Shown here piece after piece: positions 24,765 to 33,397 of a DNA stretch of 64,000 bases. The position numbers and the translations under genes were made by a program. Source of the DNA: Microbacterium lacus (GTDB lineage Bacteria; Actinomycetota; Actinomycetes; Actinomycetales; Microbacteriaceae); NCBI RefSeq assembly GCF_039531105.1, contig NZ_BAAAPK010000001.1, positions 682,001 to 746,000 on the forward strand, written 5' to 3'. How positions within the stretch are numbered: position 1 is the stretch's first letter; each line of letters opens with the position of its first letter. Below the pieces are notes generated by a model. That model was not told the origin of the DNA and did no database searches. It saw only the letters and a program-made list of their open reading frames with translations.

Positions 24765-25637
24765 TCAGCCCTTGACCGCACCCGTGAGCCCGCCGACGAT
24801 GCGTCGTTCGAACAGGCTGAAGAACACCAGCGCGGGGATCATCGACAGCGATGTGAAGGCGAGCACCTTCGCCGTGTCGACGGAGTACTGCGATGCGAAC
24901 GCCTGGGTGCCCAACGGGAGGGTGAAGGAATTCTCGTTGTTCAGGATGAACAGCGGAAGCATGTAGCTGTTCCAGCTGCCGATGAACGCCAGGATGCCGA
25001 CCGTGATCACACCGGGCACGGCGAGCGGGATCACCATTCGCCAGAAGAAGCCCAGGCGACTGCATCCGTCGATCGCCGCCGCCTCCTGGAGCTCGTTGGG
25101 GATCGCCGCCAGGAACGGCACCAGGATGATCACGGTGATCGGCAGGGCGAAGGCGACCTGGGGGATGATGACGCCGGCGAGCGAATTCATCAGACCGAGG
25201 TTGCGCACCAGGATGTACAGCGGCGTGATCGCGACCGTCATCGGGAACATGAGCCCGGCGGCGAAAAGGGCGTAGACGGCTCCGCGCCCGCGGAATGAGT
25301 ACCGGGCCAGCGCGAACGCGGCCATGAGCCCCAGGGAGACCACGACCGCCGTGGTGACGACAGCGGTGATCGTGGAGTTGCCCACCTGCTGCCAGAACAC
25401 ACCGCTGAGCAGGACGTCGGCATAGTTCTGCCAGTTCCACACGGTCGGGAGCCCGGACGGGTCGACCGTGATCTCGGAGTTCGACCGGAATCCGCCGAGG
25501 ATGATGTAGGCGACAGGCGCGAGCATGAGCCCGATGAGCACGAGCGCCACGAAGTAGATCAGGAGGCCCCCCGACCGTCGAGGGGCCGGTGAGGATCGCC
25601 GGGGCGCCGGAGGCGCGGCGAGTGTGACAGTGGCCAT
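24765..25637 (-). CDS. carbohydrate ABC transporter permease (MalG-like)
   Basis: 290-residue inner-membrane permease with six predicted helices. The ATPase-coupling EAA loop is ELQEAAAIDGCSRLGFFWRMVIPLAVPG (about residues 190-217). The C terminus GGLTGAVKG is typical of MalG-type subunits. It begins at ATG 25637, overlapping the stop of the partner permease by one base (TGATG). No ATPase gene is present in this operon, so the importer probably uses a shared MsiK-type ATPase encoded elsewhere, as is usual in actinobacteria. Confidence 0.92.
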   Translation of the reverse strand: MATVTLAAPPAPRRSSPAPRRSGGLLIYFVALVLIGLMLAPVAYIILGGFRSNSEITVDPSGLPTVWNWQNYADVLLSGVFWQQVGNSTITAVVTTAVVVSLGLMAAFALARYSFRGRGAVYALFAAGLMFPMTVAITPLYILVRNLGLMNSLAGVIIPQVAFALPITVIILVPFLAAIPNELQEAAAIDGCSRLGFFWRMVIPLAVPGVITVGILAFIGSWNSYMLPLFILNNENSFTLPLGTQAFASQYSVDTAKVLAFTSLSMIPALVFFSLFERRIVGGLTGAVKG

Positions 25638-26680
25638 CAGGCCTTCCCTCCCGTGATGGCTCCGGCGGTGTCGCGTCGAAGCAGGAAGCGCTGGTAGAGG
25701 AGTGCGACGGCCAGCGAGATGAGGAACATGACGACGGCGACGGCGCTGCCGTAGCCGAAGCTGCCGGCGTTGCGGCCGTTCGCGACCATGTAGGTCGCCA
25801 TCGTGGACGTGCCGGCGGTGGAGGCCACGTACTGACCCCAGATGATCCACACCAGATCGAACAGCTGGAGCGAGCCGATGATCGAAAGGAACGCCCAGAT
25901 GCGCACGGTCGGACCGAGCAGGGGGAGCACGATGTGGCGCTGGATCTGCCAGTAGGACGCGCCGTCGATCGCGGCTGCCTCAGCGAGTTCATCGGGGATC
26001 CCCTGGAGACCTGCGAGGAACAGGATCGTGGCGAACCCGACGTATTTCCAGGTGATGATCACCATGAGCGTCCAGATCGCGATCGACGGGTCGGACAGCC
26101 AGTCGGTGGCGAGGGCGCCCAGCCCCACTCGTTCGAGGAGGCCGTTCAACGCGCCATTGGACTGCAGCATAAGCGACCAGCCGATTCCGACGACGACCTC
26201 GGAGATCACGTAGGGGACGAAGATCAGCACGCGGATCGCGGATTGGAAGCGCATTTTGCGGTTCAGCAGCAGCGCCAGTCCCAGCGCGACGGGACCCTGC
26301 AGCACGAGGGACATGATCGCGATGAAGACGTTGTGGCCGAGTGCCTCGTGGAAGGCCGGGTCGGTCAGGATCACGATGTAGTTGCGCAGGCCGACGAAGT
26401 CGACTGCGGGGCCGAATCCCGACCAGCTGAAGAAGCCGTAGTACGCGGCCATCACCACCGGGAAGATGACGAAGGCGACGAACACGATCAGCGCCGGGCC
26501 GATGAGGATCAGCAGCTCGAGACGAGATCCCCATCCGGCGCCGCGGGCGCGCCGGCCCGGGGCGCGCCCGCTGCGGGGAGGGCGCCCCGAGGGGGGCGTC
26601 GCCTGAGCGTCGCCCCCCTCGGCGTCCGGCGTTCCGGGCGCGTCCGCGGTGGTGTGCGAAATGTCGCGCACGGAAGCCAT
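25637..26680 (-). CDS. carbohydrate ABC transporter permease (MalF-like)
   Basis: 347-residue permease with a 45-residue charged, Pro/Arg-rich cytoplasmic N terminus followed by six predicted helices. The EAA loop is DELAEAAAIDGASYWQIQRHIVLPLL (about residues 235-260). I chose ATG at 26680 behind GGAGAG rather than 26725, which would overlap the binding-protein gene. Works with the downstream MalG-like subunit and the upstream lipoprotein. Coupled to both neighbours (13-bp gap upstream, 1-bp overlap downstream). Confidence 0.92.
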   Translation of the reverse strand: MASVRDISHTTADAPGTPDAEGGDAQATPPSGRPPRSGRAPGRRARGAGWGSRLELLILIGPALIVFVAFVIFPVVMAAYYGFFSWSGFGPAVDFVGLRNYIVILTDPAFHEALGHNVFIAIMSLVLQGPVALGLALLLNRKMRFQSAIRVLIFVPYVISEVVVGIGWSLMLQSNGALNGLLERVGLGALATDWLSDPSIAIWTLMVIITWKYVGFATILFLAGLQGIPDELAEAAAIDGASYWQIQRHIVLPLLGPTVRIWAFLSIIGSLQLFDLVWIIWGQYVASTAGTSTMATYMVANGRNAGSFGYGSAVAVVMFLISLAVALLYQRFLLRRDTAGAITGGKA

Positions 26681-26693
26681 CAGTGCTCTCCGC

Positions 26694-27980
26694 TCAGGAC
26701 TTCGCCGCGGCGGCGTTGACCGCATCGACGATGGCTTGAGCGTCGCCCTTGCCGGCGAACATGTCGACCACGGCGACGTTGAGGGCGTTGCCGATGTTCT
26801 GGCCGTACAGGGTGTCCAGCCAGACGACGACGTACGGGGCGTCGTTGTAGGCCTTGAGCACTTCCTGCAGCGACGGATCGGTCACGACGCCCTGTGCCTC
26901 CTGGGAAGCGGGCAATGTCACGAAGGCTTCGGCGTACGCCTCCTGATTGGCCTTCTCGACCATGAAGTTCAAGAAGTCGACGCACTCCTTGGGAGCGTTC
27001 ACCCAGCACGAGTACCCGTCGACGCCGCCCATCATCGCGCCGGGCTCGCCGTCACCGCCGGGAACCTCCGGGAACGGGAACCAGAGCAGATCGGCGAGCG
27101 GCTGCTCGTCCGGGGTCAGCGAAGCGATCACTCCGGGGTTCCACGCGCCCATGAGCTCCATGGCGGCCTGGTGGTTCGCGACGAGTCCGGCGGACGACCC
27201 GGCGCCCTGCTGGGCGGGCGTCGTGAGGAAGCCCTCGTTGAAAGGCTCCGTCTCCAGGAACGACTGCAGGTCCTCGCCGGCCTTCAGCCAGCACGGGTCA
27301 TCGAAGCTCCGGCTGTCGGCGGCGGCGTCCATGACGTCCTTGGTGCAGGCGCGGAGGGCGAAGTTGTAGTACCAGTGGGCTGCGGGCCATGCGTCCTTCG
27401 CGCCGACCGCGATCGGTGCCACGCCGCTCTCTTTCAGCGCGGTGTCCGCCGTCTCGAGCTCGTCGATCGTGGCGGGGGGAGTGGTGATGCCGGCCGCCTC
27501 GAACAGGTCGCCCGCGTAGAAGATGCCCGACGGAAGGACCGAGGTCGGCATCCCGTAGTTCTTCCCGTCGATCTCGAAGGCGGACAGGACGCCGCCGAGG
27601 GCCTGCTTCGACGCGTCCGTGATGCCGTCGGTGAGATCCATGACCTGGCCGGCCTTGACGATGTCGGCGAGCTTGCCGCCGCCGCGCGCCATGAAGATGT
27701 CGGGGGCGTCGCCGGAGTTCAGCGCGGTCTGCAGCTTCCCGTCCATCTCCTCGTTCTGGATCGACTGGATCTCGACGGTGACACCGGGGTTCGCCTCTTC
27801 GAACGCCGCCGCGGTGTCTTCCCAGTAGGCCTTGCCCGGGCCGGTGGTCGAGTTGTGCCAGAAGGTGAGCGTGACATCGCCGCCGTCGCTGCTGTCGCCG
27901 CTGCCGCCGGCACAGCCGCTGAGGGCGAGCGCCCCCGCGATCAGGACGGCAGACCCCGCGAGGAGCTTCTTGCCATTCAT
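26694..27980 (-). CDS. ABC transporter substrate-binding lipoprotein (family 1 sugar binding)
   Basis: 428-residue extracellular solute-binding protein. The N terminus is a lipoprotein signal with lipobox ALSGC, followed by a Gly/Ser/Asp linker and the two-lobed sugar-binding fold (VTLTFWHNSTTGPG, AFEEANPGVTVEIQSI). It captures an oligosaccharide at the cell surface for the two permeases encoded downstream. First gene of the importer-GH3 operon. The promoter with its LacI-type operator is at 28094-28113. An in-frame extension to 28019 lacks the signal-peptide form at its N terminus, so ATG 27980 is used. Confidence 0.93.
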   Translation of the reverse strand: MNGKKLLAGSAVLIAGALALSGCAGGSGDSSDGGDVTLTFWHNSTTGPGKAYWEDTAAAFEEANPGVTVEIQSIQNEEMDGKLQTALNSGDAPDIFMARGGGKLADIVKAGQVMDLTDGITDASKQALGGVLSAFEIDGKNYGMPTSVLPSGIFYAGDLFEAAGITTPPATIDELETADTALKESGVAPIAVGAKDAWPAAHWYYNFALRACTKDVMDAAADSRSFDDPCWLKAGEDLQSFLETEPFNEGFLTTPAQQGAGSSAGLVANHQAAMELMGAWNPGVIASLTPDEQPLADLLWFPFPEVPGGDGEPGAMMGGVDGYSCWVNAPKECVDFLNFMVEKANQEAYAEAFVTLPASQEAQGVVTDPSLQEVLKAYNDAPYVVVWLDTLYGQNIGNALNVAVVDMFAGKGDAQAIVDAVNAAAAKS

Positions 27981-28093
27981 GTGATTTCCGTTCTCTTCGT
28001 CGAGTCGCACCTCGCGCACGGAGGTGTCGTGAATGGTGCCCGATGGGTGATGCTCGGGAACTGGCGTTCAGTGTCGCAAGCGATTTGTTGCCG

Positions 28094-28113
28094 TGTCAAA
28101 CGTTTTCGAAAAC
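28094..28113 (-). promoter_or_regulatory. -35 box of importer operon with adjacent LacI-type operator
   Basis: TTGACA on the minus strand (28094-28099) directly adjoins the perfect 12-bp palindrome GTTTTCGAAAAC (28102-28113), whose central CG and symmetrical arms are typical of LacI/GalR operators. A weak -10 (GACACT) follows 18 nt after the -35. The LacI gene starts 25 bp to the right, so one site could control both directions. Confidence 0.7.
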
Positions 28114-28138
28114 CTTTTCCATTCGTTATCATCGCGAC

Positions 28139-29137
28139 ATGGGACGCCGCGCCACGATCAACGACGTCGCCGCGGCTGCCGGGGTGTCAGTGTCCACGGT
28201 CTCCAAGGCCGTGCACGGTCGCTACGGCGTCTCGCCTGACACGATCCGCCGCGTCATGGACGTGGTGGAGCGCTTGGGCTACCAGTCGAGCCTCGGCGCG
28301 AGCAGCATGCGCGCGCACCGCACGGGTGTGATCGGCGTCCTCGTGCCCGCCTTCGAGCCGTTCAGCGCCGAGATCCTCAAAGGCGTCGGCGCCGCGGTCC
28401 GCGGCACGGGTTTCGACCTCATGGCCTACGCGGGCTCGCAGGACGGCACCGGCGAGGGCTGGGAGCGTCGATCGGTGAGCCGGTTGAGCGGAACGCTCAT
28501 CGACGGGGTCATCATGGTCACCCCCACCGTGGTCAACGTGGCAGGCGAGGTGCCGATCGTCGCGATAGACCCGCACACCGGTCCTGCCGACCTGCCGACG
28601 GTCGAGTCCGACAGCTTCCACGGTGCGCAGCTCGCGACCCGCTACCTGATCGAGCTCGGCCACTCCCGCATCGGCTTCATCGCGGGCCGCCCCGACCTGC
28701 GCTCCTCCGTCCTGCGCGATGCGGGGTACCGCAGCGCGCTCTTGGAGGCCGGCATCCGGTTCGAACCCGGCCTCGTGGGCGTCGGCCGATACGAGGAGGA
28801 CGCCTCCCGGCAGCTCGCGCACGAACTGCTGTCGCAGGTCGAGCGCCCCACGGCGATCTTCGCGGCGAACGACCTGTCCGCGATCGCGGTCCTCGGGGCC
28901 GCGCATGAACTGGGAATCCGCGTGCCCGACGAGCTCTCGGTGATCGGCTTCGACGACATCCCCGAAGCATCGCGACACGTCCCCGCCCTCAGCACCGTCC
29001 GTCAGCCCATGCAGCGCTTGGGTGAAGTCGCCACGAGACTCCTGATCGGGCTCATGAACGGCGAGACCCCAGAGCAGACGCACGTGCGCCTGCCCACGCG
29101 GCTCGTGCCGAGGGCGACGACCGCACCGCCGCTCTGA
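28139..29137 (+). CDS. LacI/GalR family transcriptional regulator
   Basis: 332 residues. The N-terminal helix-turn-helix TINDVAAAAGVSVSTVSKAVHG and hinge helix precede a periplasmic-binding-protein-like effector domain (GVIGVLVPAFEPFSAEIL, ELGHSRIGFIAGRPD, VIGFDDIPEA). Such proteins repress sugar-uptake operons until an imported sugar binds. Divergent from the ABC importer-GH3 operon, with the palindrome GTTTTCGAAAAC in between; this operon and its own gene are the obvious targets. Confidence 0.92.
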   Translation: MGRRATINDVAAAAGVSVSTVSKAVHGRYGVSPDTIRRVMDVVERLGYQSSLGASSMRAHRTGVIGVLVPAFEPFSAEILKGVGAAVRGTGFDLMAYAGSQDGTGEGWERRSVSRLSGTLIDGVIMVTPTVVNVAGEVPIVAIDPHTGPADLPTVESDSFHGAQLATRYLIELGHSRIGFIAGRPDLRSSVLRDAGYRSALLEAGIRFEPGLVGVGRYEEDASRQLAHELLSQVERPTAIFAANDLSAIAVLGAAHELGIRVPDELSVIGFDDIPEASRHVPALSTVRQPMQRLGEVATRLLIGLMNGETPEQTHVRLPTRLVPRATTAPPL

Positions 29138-29167
29138 CGGGGGATCAGCCGGCGCTCTGGCCCGGGA

Positions 29168-30352
29168 TCAGCCGGCGATCGCCGAGGGGTCGCGCAGGAT
29201 CTCGCCGAACGCGAGCTCGGCCGCGCCGATCAGCAGGCGGTCCTCCGCCAGGACGGCGGTGCGGATGCGGAGCCCTTCCGTGTTCGCGGGCATCGCCTGC
29301 GCCGCGACGGCGGCCTCCAGAGCCTCCAGGTCGCGGTCGGCGAGGGTCGCGAGGAACCCGCCGAGCACCACGACCGACGGATTGAGCACGTTGACCGCAT
29401 TGCCGAGCGCCGTCGCCAGGATGCGTCGCTGGCGGGCGACCTCCTCGGCGGCCGTCACCGACCCGGACGTGCGCAGCGCTTCGGCGAGCGTGGGCTCGTC
29501 CGCGGAGAGCAGCTTCACCGCGGCGAGCAGACGTGCCCTGCTCACTTCGTCCTCGAGTACGCCGTCGCCCGCGCGCCGATCCGCGGGGGAGGCGATGCCC
29601 GGACGGTTCTGCCCGAATTCACCGGCGTAGCCGCCGGCGCCGGGGATCGGCATCCCGCCCACGATGAGTCCGCCACCGATGCCGCTCGCGCCGCCGTTGA
29701 GGTACACGACGTCGTCGACGCCGCGCGCGGCGCCGAACAGGTGCTCGGCCATCGCGCCGAGACTCGCGTCGTTGCCGACCGTGGTCGGCAGGCCGGTGGC
29801 TCCGGCGACGAGGTCGCGCACGGGCGCGTCGGTCCAATGCAGGTGCGGCGCGTTGCGCACGAGGCCGTCGGCTGCGCGGACGAGGCCGGGGACGGCCAGA
29901 CCCACCCCCACGATCCGCGCGTCCGCGAGGCCGCCGGCGCGCCAGCTGTCGACCTGCGCCGAGATCATCGCGGCGGTGTCTTCGGGTGAGATCAGACCGT
30001 CCAGCTCGATGCGGGCGCGCATTGCGATGCTCTGGTCGAGTCGTACGGCGCCGATCGTGAGCGCGTCGACCTCGGGGTTCGCGGCGATCGCGACGACGCG
30101 CGGATCGGAGGCGACCACCGGAGACGGACGACCCACGCGCCGTGAGGCCTCCGGAGCGCGCTCCTGCACGAGCCCTTCGCGCACGAGTTCGGCCACGAGA
30201 TCGGCGATCGTCGAGCGATTGAGCCCGGTCGCCTCGGTGAGCGCCGCCCGCGACTGCGGGCCGTCGACGTGCACGAGGCGGAGGACCCGGGCGAGGTTGC
30301 GCTGGCGGACGCCGTCGGGGCCTGTTCGCTCAGCGGCGTGGAGCTCGTTCAT
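29168..30352 (-). CDS. xylR: ROK family transcriptional regulator (XylR-type repressor)
   Basis: 394 residues. A MarR-like winged helix at about 18-75 (RAALTEATGLNRSTIADLVAEL) is fused to an ROK domain. The zinc-binding Cys cluster and the kinase-type phosphate loop of ROK sugar kinases are missing: GGYAGEFGQNRPG is followed by no Cys. This marks it as a regulator, not a glucokinase. Divergent from the GH43 gene and next to xylA/xylB, so a xylose-responsive repressor is the natural reading (inference from context). ATG at 30352 is preceded by GGGAG. Its stop region is part of a short direct duplication (29141-29154 and 29164-29177). Confidence 0.83.
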   Translation of the reverse strand: MNELHAAERTGPDGVRQRNLARVLRLVHVDGPQSRAALTEATGLNRSTIADLVAELVREGLVQERAPEASRRVGRPSPVVASDPRVVAIAANPEVDALTIGAVRLDQSIAMRARIELDGLISPEDTAAMISAQVDSWRAGGLADARIVGVGLAVPGLVRAADGLVRNAPHLHWTDAPVRDLVAGATGLPTTVGNDASLGAMAEHLFGAARGVDDVVYLNGGASGIGGGLIVGGMPIPGAGGYAGEFGQNRPGIASPADRRAGDGVLEDEVSRARLLAAVKLLSADEPTLAEALRTSGSVTAAEEVARQRRILATALGNAVNVLNPSVVVLGGFLATLADRDLEALEAAVAAQAMPANTEGLRIRTAVLAEDRLLIGAAELAFGEILRDPSAIAG

Positions 30353-30377
30353 CTCCCTCACTGTAGGGCTCGAGGAC

Positions 30378-30412
30378 GTTTGTTGTCGGAAACTGCAATC
30401 TGGCCGTAAGGT
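30378..30412 (+). promoter_or_regulatory. candidate promoter and operator between ROK regulator and GH43 gene
   Basis: TTGTCG (30383-30388) and TAAGGT (30407-30412) are spaced 18 nt apart, ahead of the GTG start at 30445. The inverted repeat GTTT-N8-AAAC (30378-30393) overlaps the -35 box and could be the ROK-regulator site. Weak individually; supported mainly by position. Confidence 0.4.
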
Positions 30413-30444
30413 CGTGCCCACGCCGCACCGCTCGAGGAGGACAC

Positions 30445-31977
30445 GTGGGCCGCTATCGCGATCCGATCCTGCCGGGATGCCATCCCGATCCGTCGATCTG
30501 CCGGGTCGGAGACGAGTACTTCCTGGTGACGTCGACGTTCGAGTACCTGCCCGGGCTGCCGGTCCACCGCTCGACGAATCTCGTGGACTGGGAGCCGATC
30601 GGTCACGCGATCGAGCGCTCCGACCAGCTGGATCTGTCCGGCTTGCGATCCTCGTGCGGACTGTTCGCGCCCACGATCCGGTACCACGACGGCACGTTCT
30701 TCGTCGTATGCACCGTCGTCGCCGGGGCATTCTGGGACACGGCGGAGCGTGGCGGGCGGACCGGTCACTTCGTCGTGACCGCGACCGATCCGCGGGGTCC
30801 GTGGTCGGATCCGATCTGGCTCGCCGGCGACGATGAGATCGATCCCTCGCTCGCGTTCGACGACGGCCGCGTCTGGCTGTGCGGCACGCGCCTCGCCCAG
30901 CCCGGACTCTGGCACCACCAGACCGAGGTGTGGCTGCGGGAGCTCGATCCCGAGACGTTCGCCGTCATCGGCGACGAGCACGTGCTCTGGCACGGTGCCG
31001 TCGAGGGTGCCGTCTGGGCCGAGGGGCCCCACCTGTACCGGCACCCGGAGGGCGGATGGATGCTGCTCGCCTCGGAGGGCGGCACGTTCGGCGAGCACGC
31101 GATCAGTGTCGCGTACGCCGACGAGATCACCGGGCCCTACCGTGGCGATCGGGGCAACCCGCGGCTCACCCACCGAGACCTCGGTGCACGCACCGACATC
31201 TGGGCCGTGGGACACGCGGATCTCGTGGACGCGGCCGACGGTCGTACGTGGGCCGTGCTGCTCGCGACCGGTCTGCGCCCCGACGGCGGGGACAGCCTCC
31301 TCGGACGCCAGACGCACCTCGTGCCGCTCGACTGGGAGGGCGGCAGTCCGCTGTTCGCACCGGGAGTGGGGCGCGTGCAGGGCGAGGTCGATGCCGAAGG
31401 CGTTCCGGATCAGGTCGTCGGGCCCGATTCCTTCGACGACGACTTCGACGGGTCGTTGGGGCTCGCCTGGACAGGTGTCCGCCGGATGCCTCACACGTTC
31501 GCCGACACGGCCGTCCGCCCGGGATTCGTGCGGCTCCACGGCGGCGGCGAGCCGACCGGACTCGAGGACCAGTCCTTCCTCGGTCGGCGGCTCCCCGCCG
31601 AGCGCGTCCAAGTGCGGGCGGTGCTGGAGCTCTCGGGCGCCGGGCGGGGCGGCATCCTGCTGCGCGTCGGCGACGAGCGCCACCTCGAGGTCTCGGTCGA
31701 CGACACCGGCCTCGCCCGCGCGGTGCTCGTCACCGGTGACGGCCGCGCGGTGCTCGGCGAAGCCCCGGTCGACGCCGGTGCGCCGGTCGAGATCGCGCTG
31801 CGGATCGACGGGGCGGATGCCGAGGCCGTGGTCTCCGGCGCGAGCCTGGGTACGGCGGATCTGCGGGGGCTCAGCCCGGTCGCCGCCGCGTCGTTCCTCG
31901 GCGCCTGGATCGGCCCGTTCGCGGCCGGGGAGGGTCACGTCGACGTGGACGGCCTCGAGCTGCGCGTGCTGTCGTGA
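30445..31977 (+). CDS. glycoside hydrolase family 43 beta-xylosidase/alpha-L-arabinofuranosidase
   Basis: 510-residue GH43 enzyme. The five-blade propeller occupies about residues 1-310, with the catalytic base aspartate in [10 protein letters not shown], the pKa-modulating aspartate in [11 protein letters not shown] and the general acid in [11 protein letters not shown]. The C-terminal beta-sandwich (about 330-510) is the GH43 C2 domain that completes the active site in beta-xylosidases. No signal peptide, so it cleaves imported xylo-oligosaccharides in the cytoplasm. GTG start with GAGGAGG at 30433. Lies upstream of xylA, separated by a hairpin and the xylA promoter region. Confidence 0.92.
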   Translation: MGRYRDPILPGCHPDPSICRVGDEYFLVTSTFEYLPGLPVHRSTNLVDWEPIGHAIERSDQLDLSGLRSSCGLFAPTIRYHDGTFFVVCTVVAGAFWDTAERGGRTGHFVVTATDPRGPWSDPIWLAGDDEIDPSLAFDDGRVWLCGTRLAQPGLWHHQTEVWLRELDPETFAVIGDEHVLWHGAVEGAVWAEGPHLYRHPEGGWMLLASEGGTFGEHAISVAYADEITGPYRGDRGNPRLTHRDLGARTDIWAVGHADLVDAADGRTWAVLLATGLRPDGGDSLLGRQTHLVPLDWEGGSPLFAPGVGRVQGEVDAEGVPDQVVGPDSFDDDFDGSLGLAWTGVRRMPHTFADTAVRPGFVRLHGGGEPTGLEDQSFLGRRLPAERVQVRAVLELSGAGRGGILLRVGDERHLEVSVDDTGLARAVLVTGDGRAVLGEAPVDAGAPVEIALRIDGADAEAVVSGASLGTADLRGLSPVAAASFLGAWIGPFAAGEGHVDVDGLELRVLS

Positions 31978-31985
31978 TGTCCGTG

Positions 31986-32010
31986 CGGATGCCGCTGGAC
32001 GCGGCATCCG
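31986..32010 (+). terminator. hairpin after the GH43 gene
   Basis: Perfect 10-bp arms (CGGATGCCGC/GCGGCATCCG) with loop TGGAC, starting 8 bp after the GH43 stop. It probably terminates or attenuates read-through into xylA. The same stem sequence occurs in the hairpin at 41368-41397. Confidence 0.6.
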
Positions 32011-32021
32011 AAACGGTATAG

Positions 32022-32036
32022 GTTGTGATCAGCAAC
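32022..32036 (+). promoter_or_regulatory. candidate XylR operator in the xylA leader
   Basis: GTTGTGATCAGCAAC, an imperfect palindrome centred on GATC, directly after a TATAGG hexamer (32017-32022) and 20 nt before the xylA start. It shares the GTTGT…GCAA pattern with sequence at 30382 in the ROK-GH43 space. A plausible repressor site, unproven. Confidence 0.4.
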
Positions 32037-32056
32037 ATTTTCCGCAAAGGAGCAGC

Positions 32057-33247
32057 ATGCCCACCCCTACTCGCGACGACAAGTTCTCGTTCGGACTCTG
32101 GACCGTCGGCTACAACGGCACCGACCCGTTCGGCGGCCCCACCCGTCACCCGCTCGATGTCGTGCACGCGGTCGAGAAGCTCGCCGAGCTCGGCGCCTAC
32201 GGCCTCACGTTCCACGACGACGACCTGTTCGCGTTCGGCTCGACCGACGCCGAGCGTCAGACCCAGATCGACCGCCTGAAGGGTGCTCTGGCCGACACGG
32301 GGCTCATCATCCCGATGGTCACCACGAATCTGTTCTCGGCGCCCGTCTTCAAGGACGGCGGCTTCACCTCGAACGACCGCCAGGTGCGCCGCTTCGCGCT
32401 GCGCAAGGTGTTCCGTCAGCTCGACCTCGGCGCCGAGCTCGGCGCGAAGACGTTCGTGATGTGGGGCGGCCGCGAGGGCGCCGAGTACGACTCCGCGAAG
32501 GACATCCGCCAGGCGCTCGAGCGCTACCGCGAGGCCGTCAACCTCCTCGGTGACTACGTGACCGACAAGGGCTACGACATCCGGTTCGCGATCGAGCCGA
32601 AGCCCAACGAGCCGCGCGGAGACATCCTCCTCCCGACGCTCGGCCATGCGATCGCGTTCATCGACTCGCTCGAGCGCCCTGAGCTCGTCGGCTTGAACCC
32701 CGAGGTCGGGCACGAGCAGATGGCGGGCCTGAACTTCGCCGCCGGCATCGCGCAGGCGCTGTTCCACGGCAAGCTCTTCCACATCGACCTGAACGGTCAG
32801 CGCGGCATCAAGTACGACCAGGACCTCGTGTTCGGCCACGGCGATCTGCACAACGCGTTCGCGCTCGTGGACCTGCTCGAGAACGGCGGCCCGGGCGGGG
32901 TTCCGGCGTACGACGGTCCGCGCCACTTCGACTACAAGCCCTCGCGCACCGAGGACGAGACCGGCGTGTGGGACTCGGCCGCCGCGAACATGCGCACCTA
33001 TCTCCTGCTCAAGGAGCGGGCCGCGGCGTTCCGCGCCGACCCCGAGGTGCAGGAGGCGCTCGCCGCCGCCCGCGTGGACGAGCTCTCGGTGCCGACCCTG
33101 AACGAGGGCGAGACCTACGACGACTTCCTCGCGGACCGCTCGGCCTACGAGGACTTCGACCCGTCGGTGTACCTCGGCGGCAAGGGCTTCGGTTTCGTGC
33201 GCCTGCAGCAGCTCGCGACCGAGCACCTGCTCGGCGCGCGCGGCTGA
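32057..33247 (+). CDS. xylA: xylose isomerase
   Basis: Converts D-xylose to D-xylulose in the cytoplasm; a metal-dependent TIM barrel of 396 residues, full length for the class I actinobacterial enzyme. The active-site blocks are present: TFHDDDLF with the catalytic histidine (about residue 55), [21 protein letters not shown] with the first metal-binding glutamate, NPEVGHEQM, and [16 protein letters not shown] with further metal ligands. AAAGGAG precedes ATG 32057; the much longer open frame upstream is a shadow of the GH43 gene. Followed by xylB after an intergenic repeat. Confidence 0.97.
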   Translation: MPTPTRDDKFSFGLWTVGYNGTDPFGGPTRHPLDVVHAVEKLAELGAYGLTFHDDDLFAFGSTDAERQTQIDRLKGALADTGLIIPMVTTNLFSAPVFKDGGFTSNDRQVRRFALRKVFRQLDLGAELGAKTFVMWGGREGAEYDSAKDIRQALERYREAVNLLGDYVTDKGYDIRFAIEPKPNEPRGDILLPTLGHAIAFIDSLERPELVGLNPEVGHEQMAGLNFAAGIAQALFHGKLFHIDLNGQRGIKYDQDLVFGHGDLHNAFALVDLLENGGPGGVPAYDGPRHFDYKPSRTEDETGVWDSAAANMRTYLLLKERAAAFRADPEVQEALAAARVDELSVPTLNEGETYDDFLADRSAYEDFDPSVYLGGKGFGFVRLQQLATEHLLGARG

Positions 33248-33266
33248 CCCGGTCTTCTCCCGGCAA

Positions 33267-33374
33267 GTTGGCGACACCTTCCTGCGTCGGCGCCTGAGGT
33301 TTCATGGGGCCGACGCAGGGAAGTGGCGCCAACAGGTTGAGCGGGCTCAGGACCCGCAGGATGGTGTCGCCAAC
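33267..33374. repeat. intergenic inverted repeat (family B), three half-units
   Basis: A 25-nt half-unit at 33267-33291 (starting GTTGGCGACACC, ending GCGTCGGC) is matched at 22 of 25 positions by the reverse complement of 33309-33333. A third, partial unit lies at 33353-33374, also reversed. It fills nearly the whole xylA-xylB gap (33248-33397) and could form a long RNA hairpin that separates or stabilises the two messages. No coding potential. Confidence 0.85.
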
Positions 33375-33397
33375 GTGAGAAGTGCGAAAGGGGAGCC

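Noticed and set aside
29168-30352. ROK glucokinase
   Set aside because: N-terminal winged helix is present, and the Cys zinc cluster and phosphate loop needed for kinase activity are missing.
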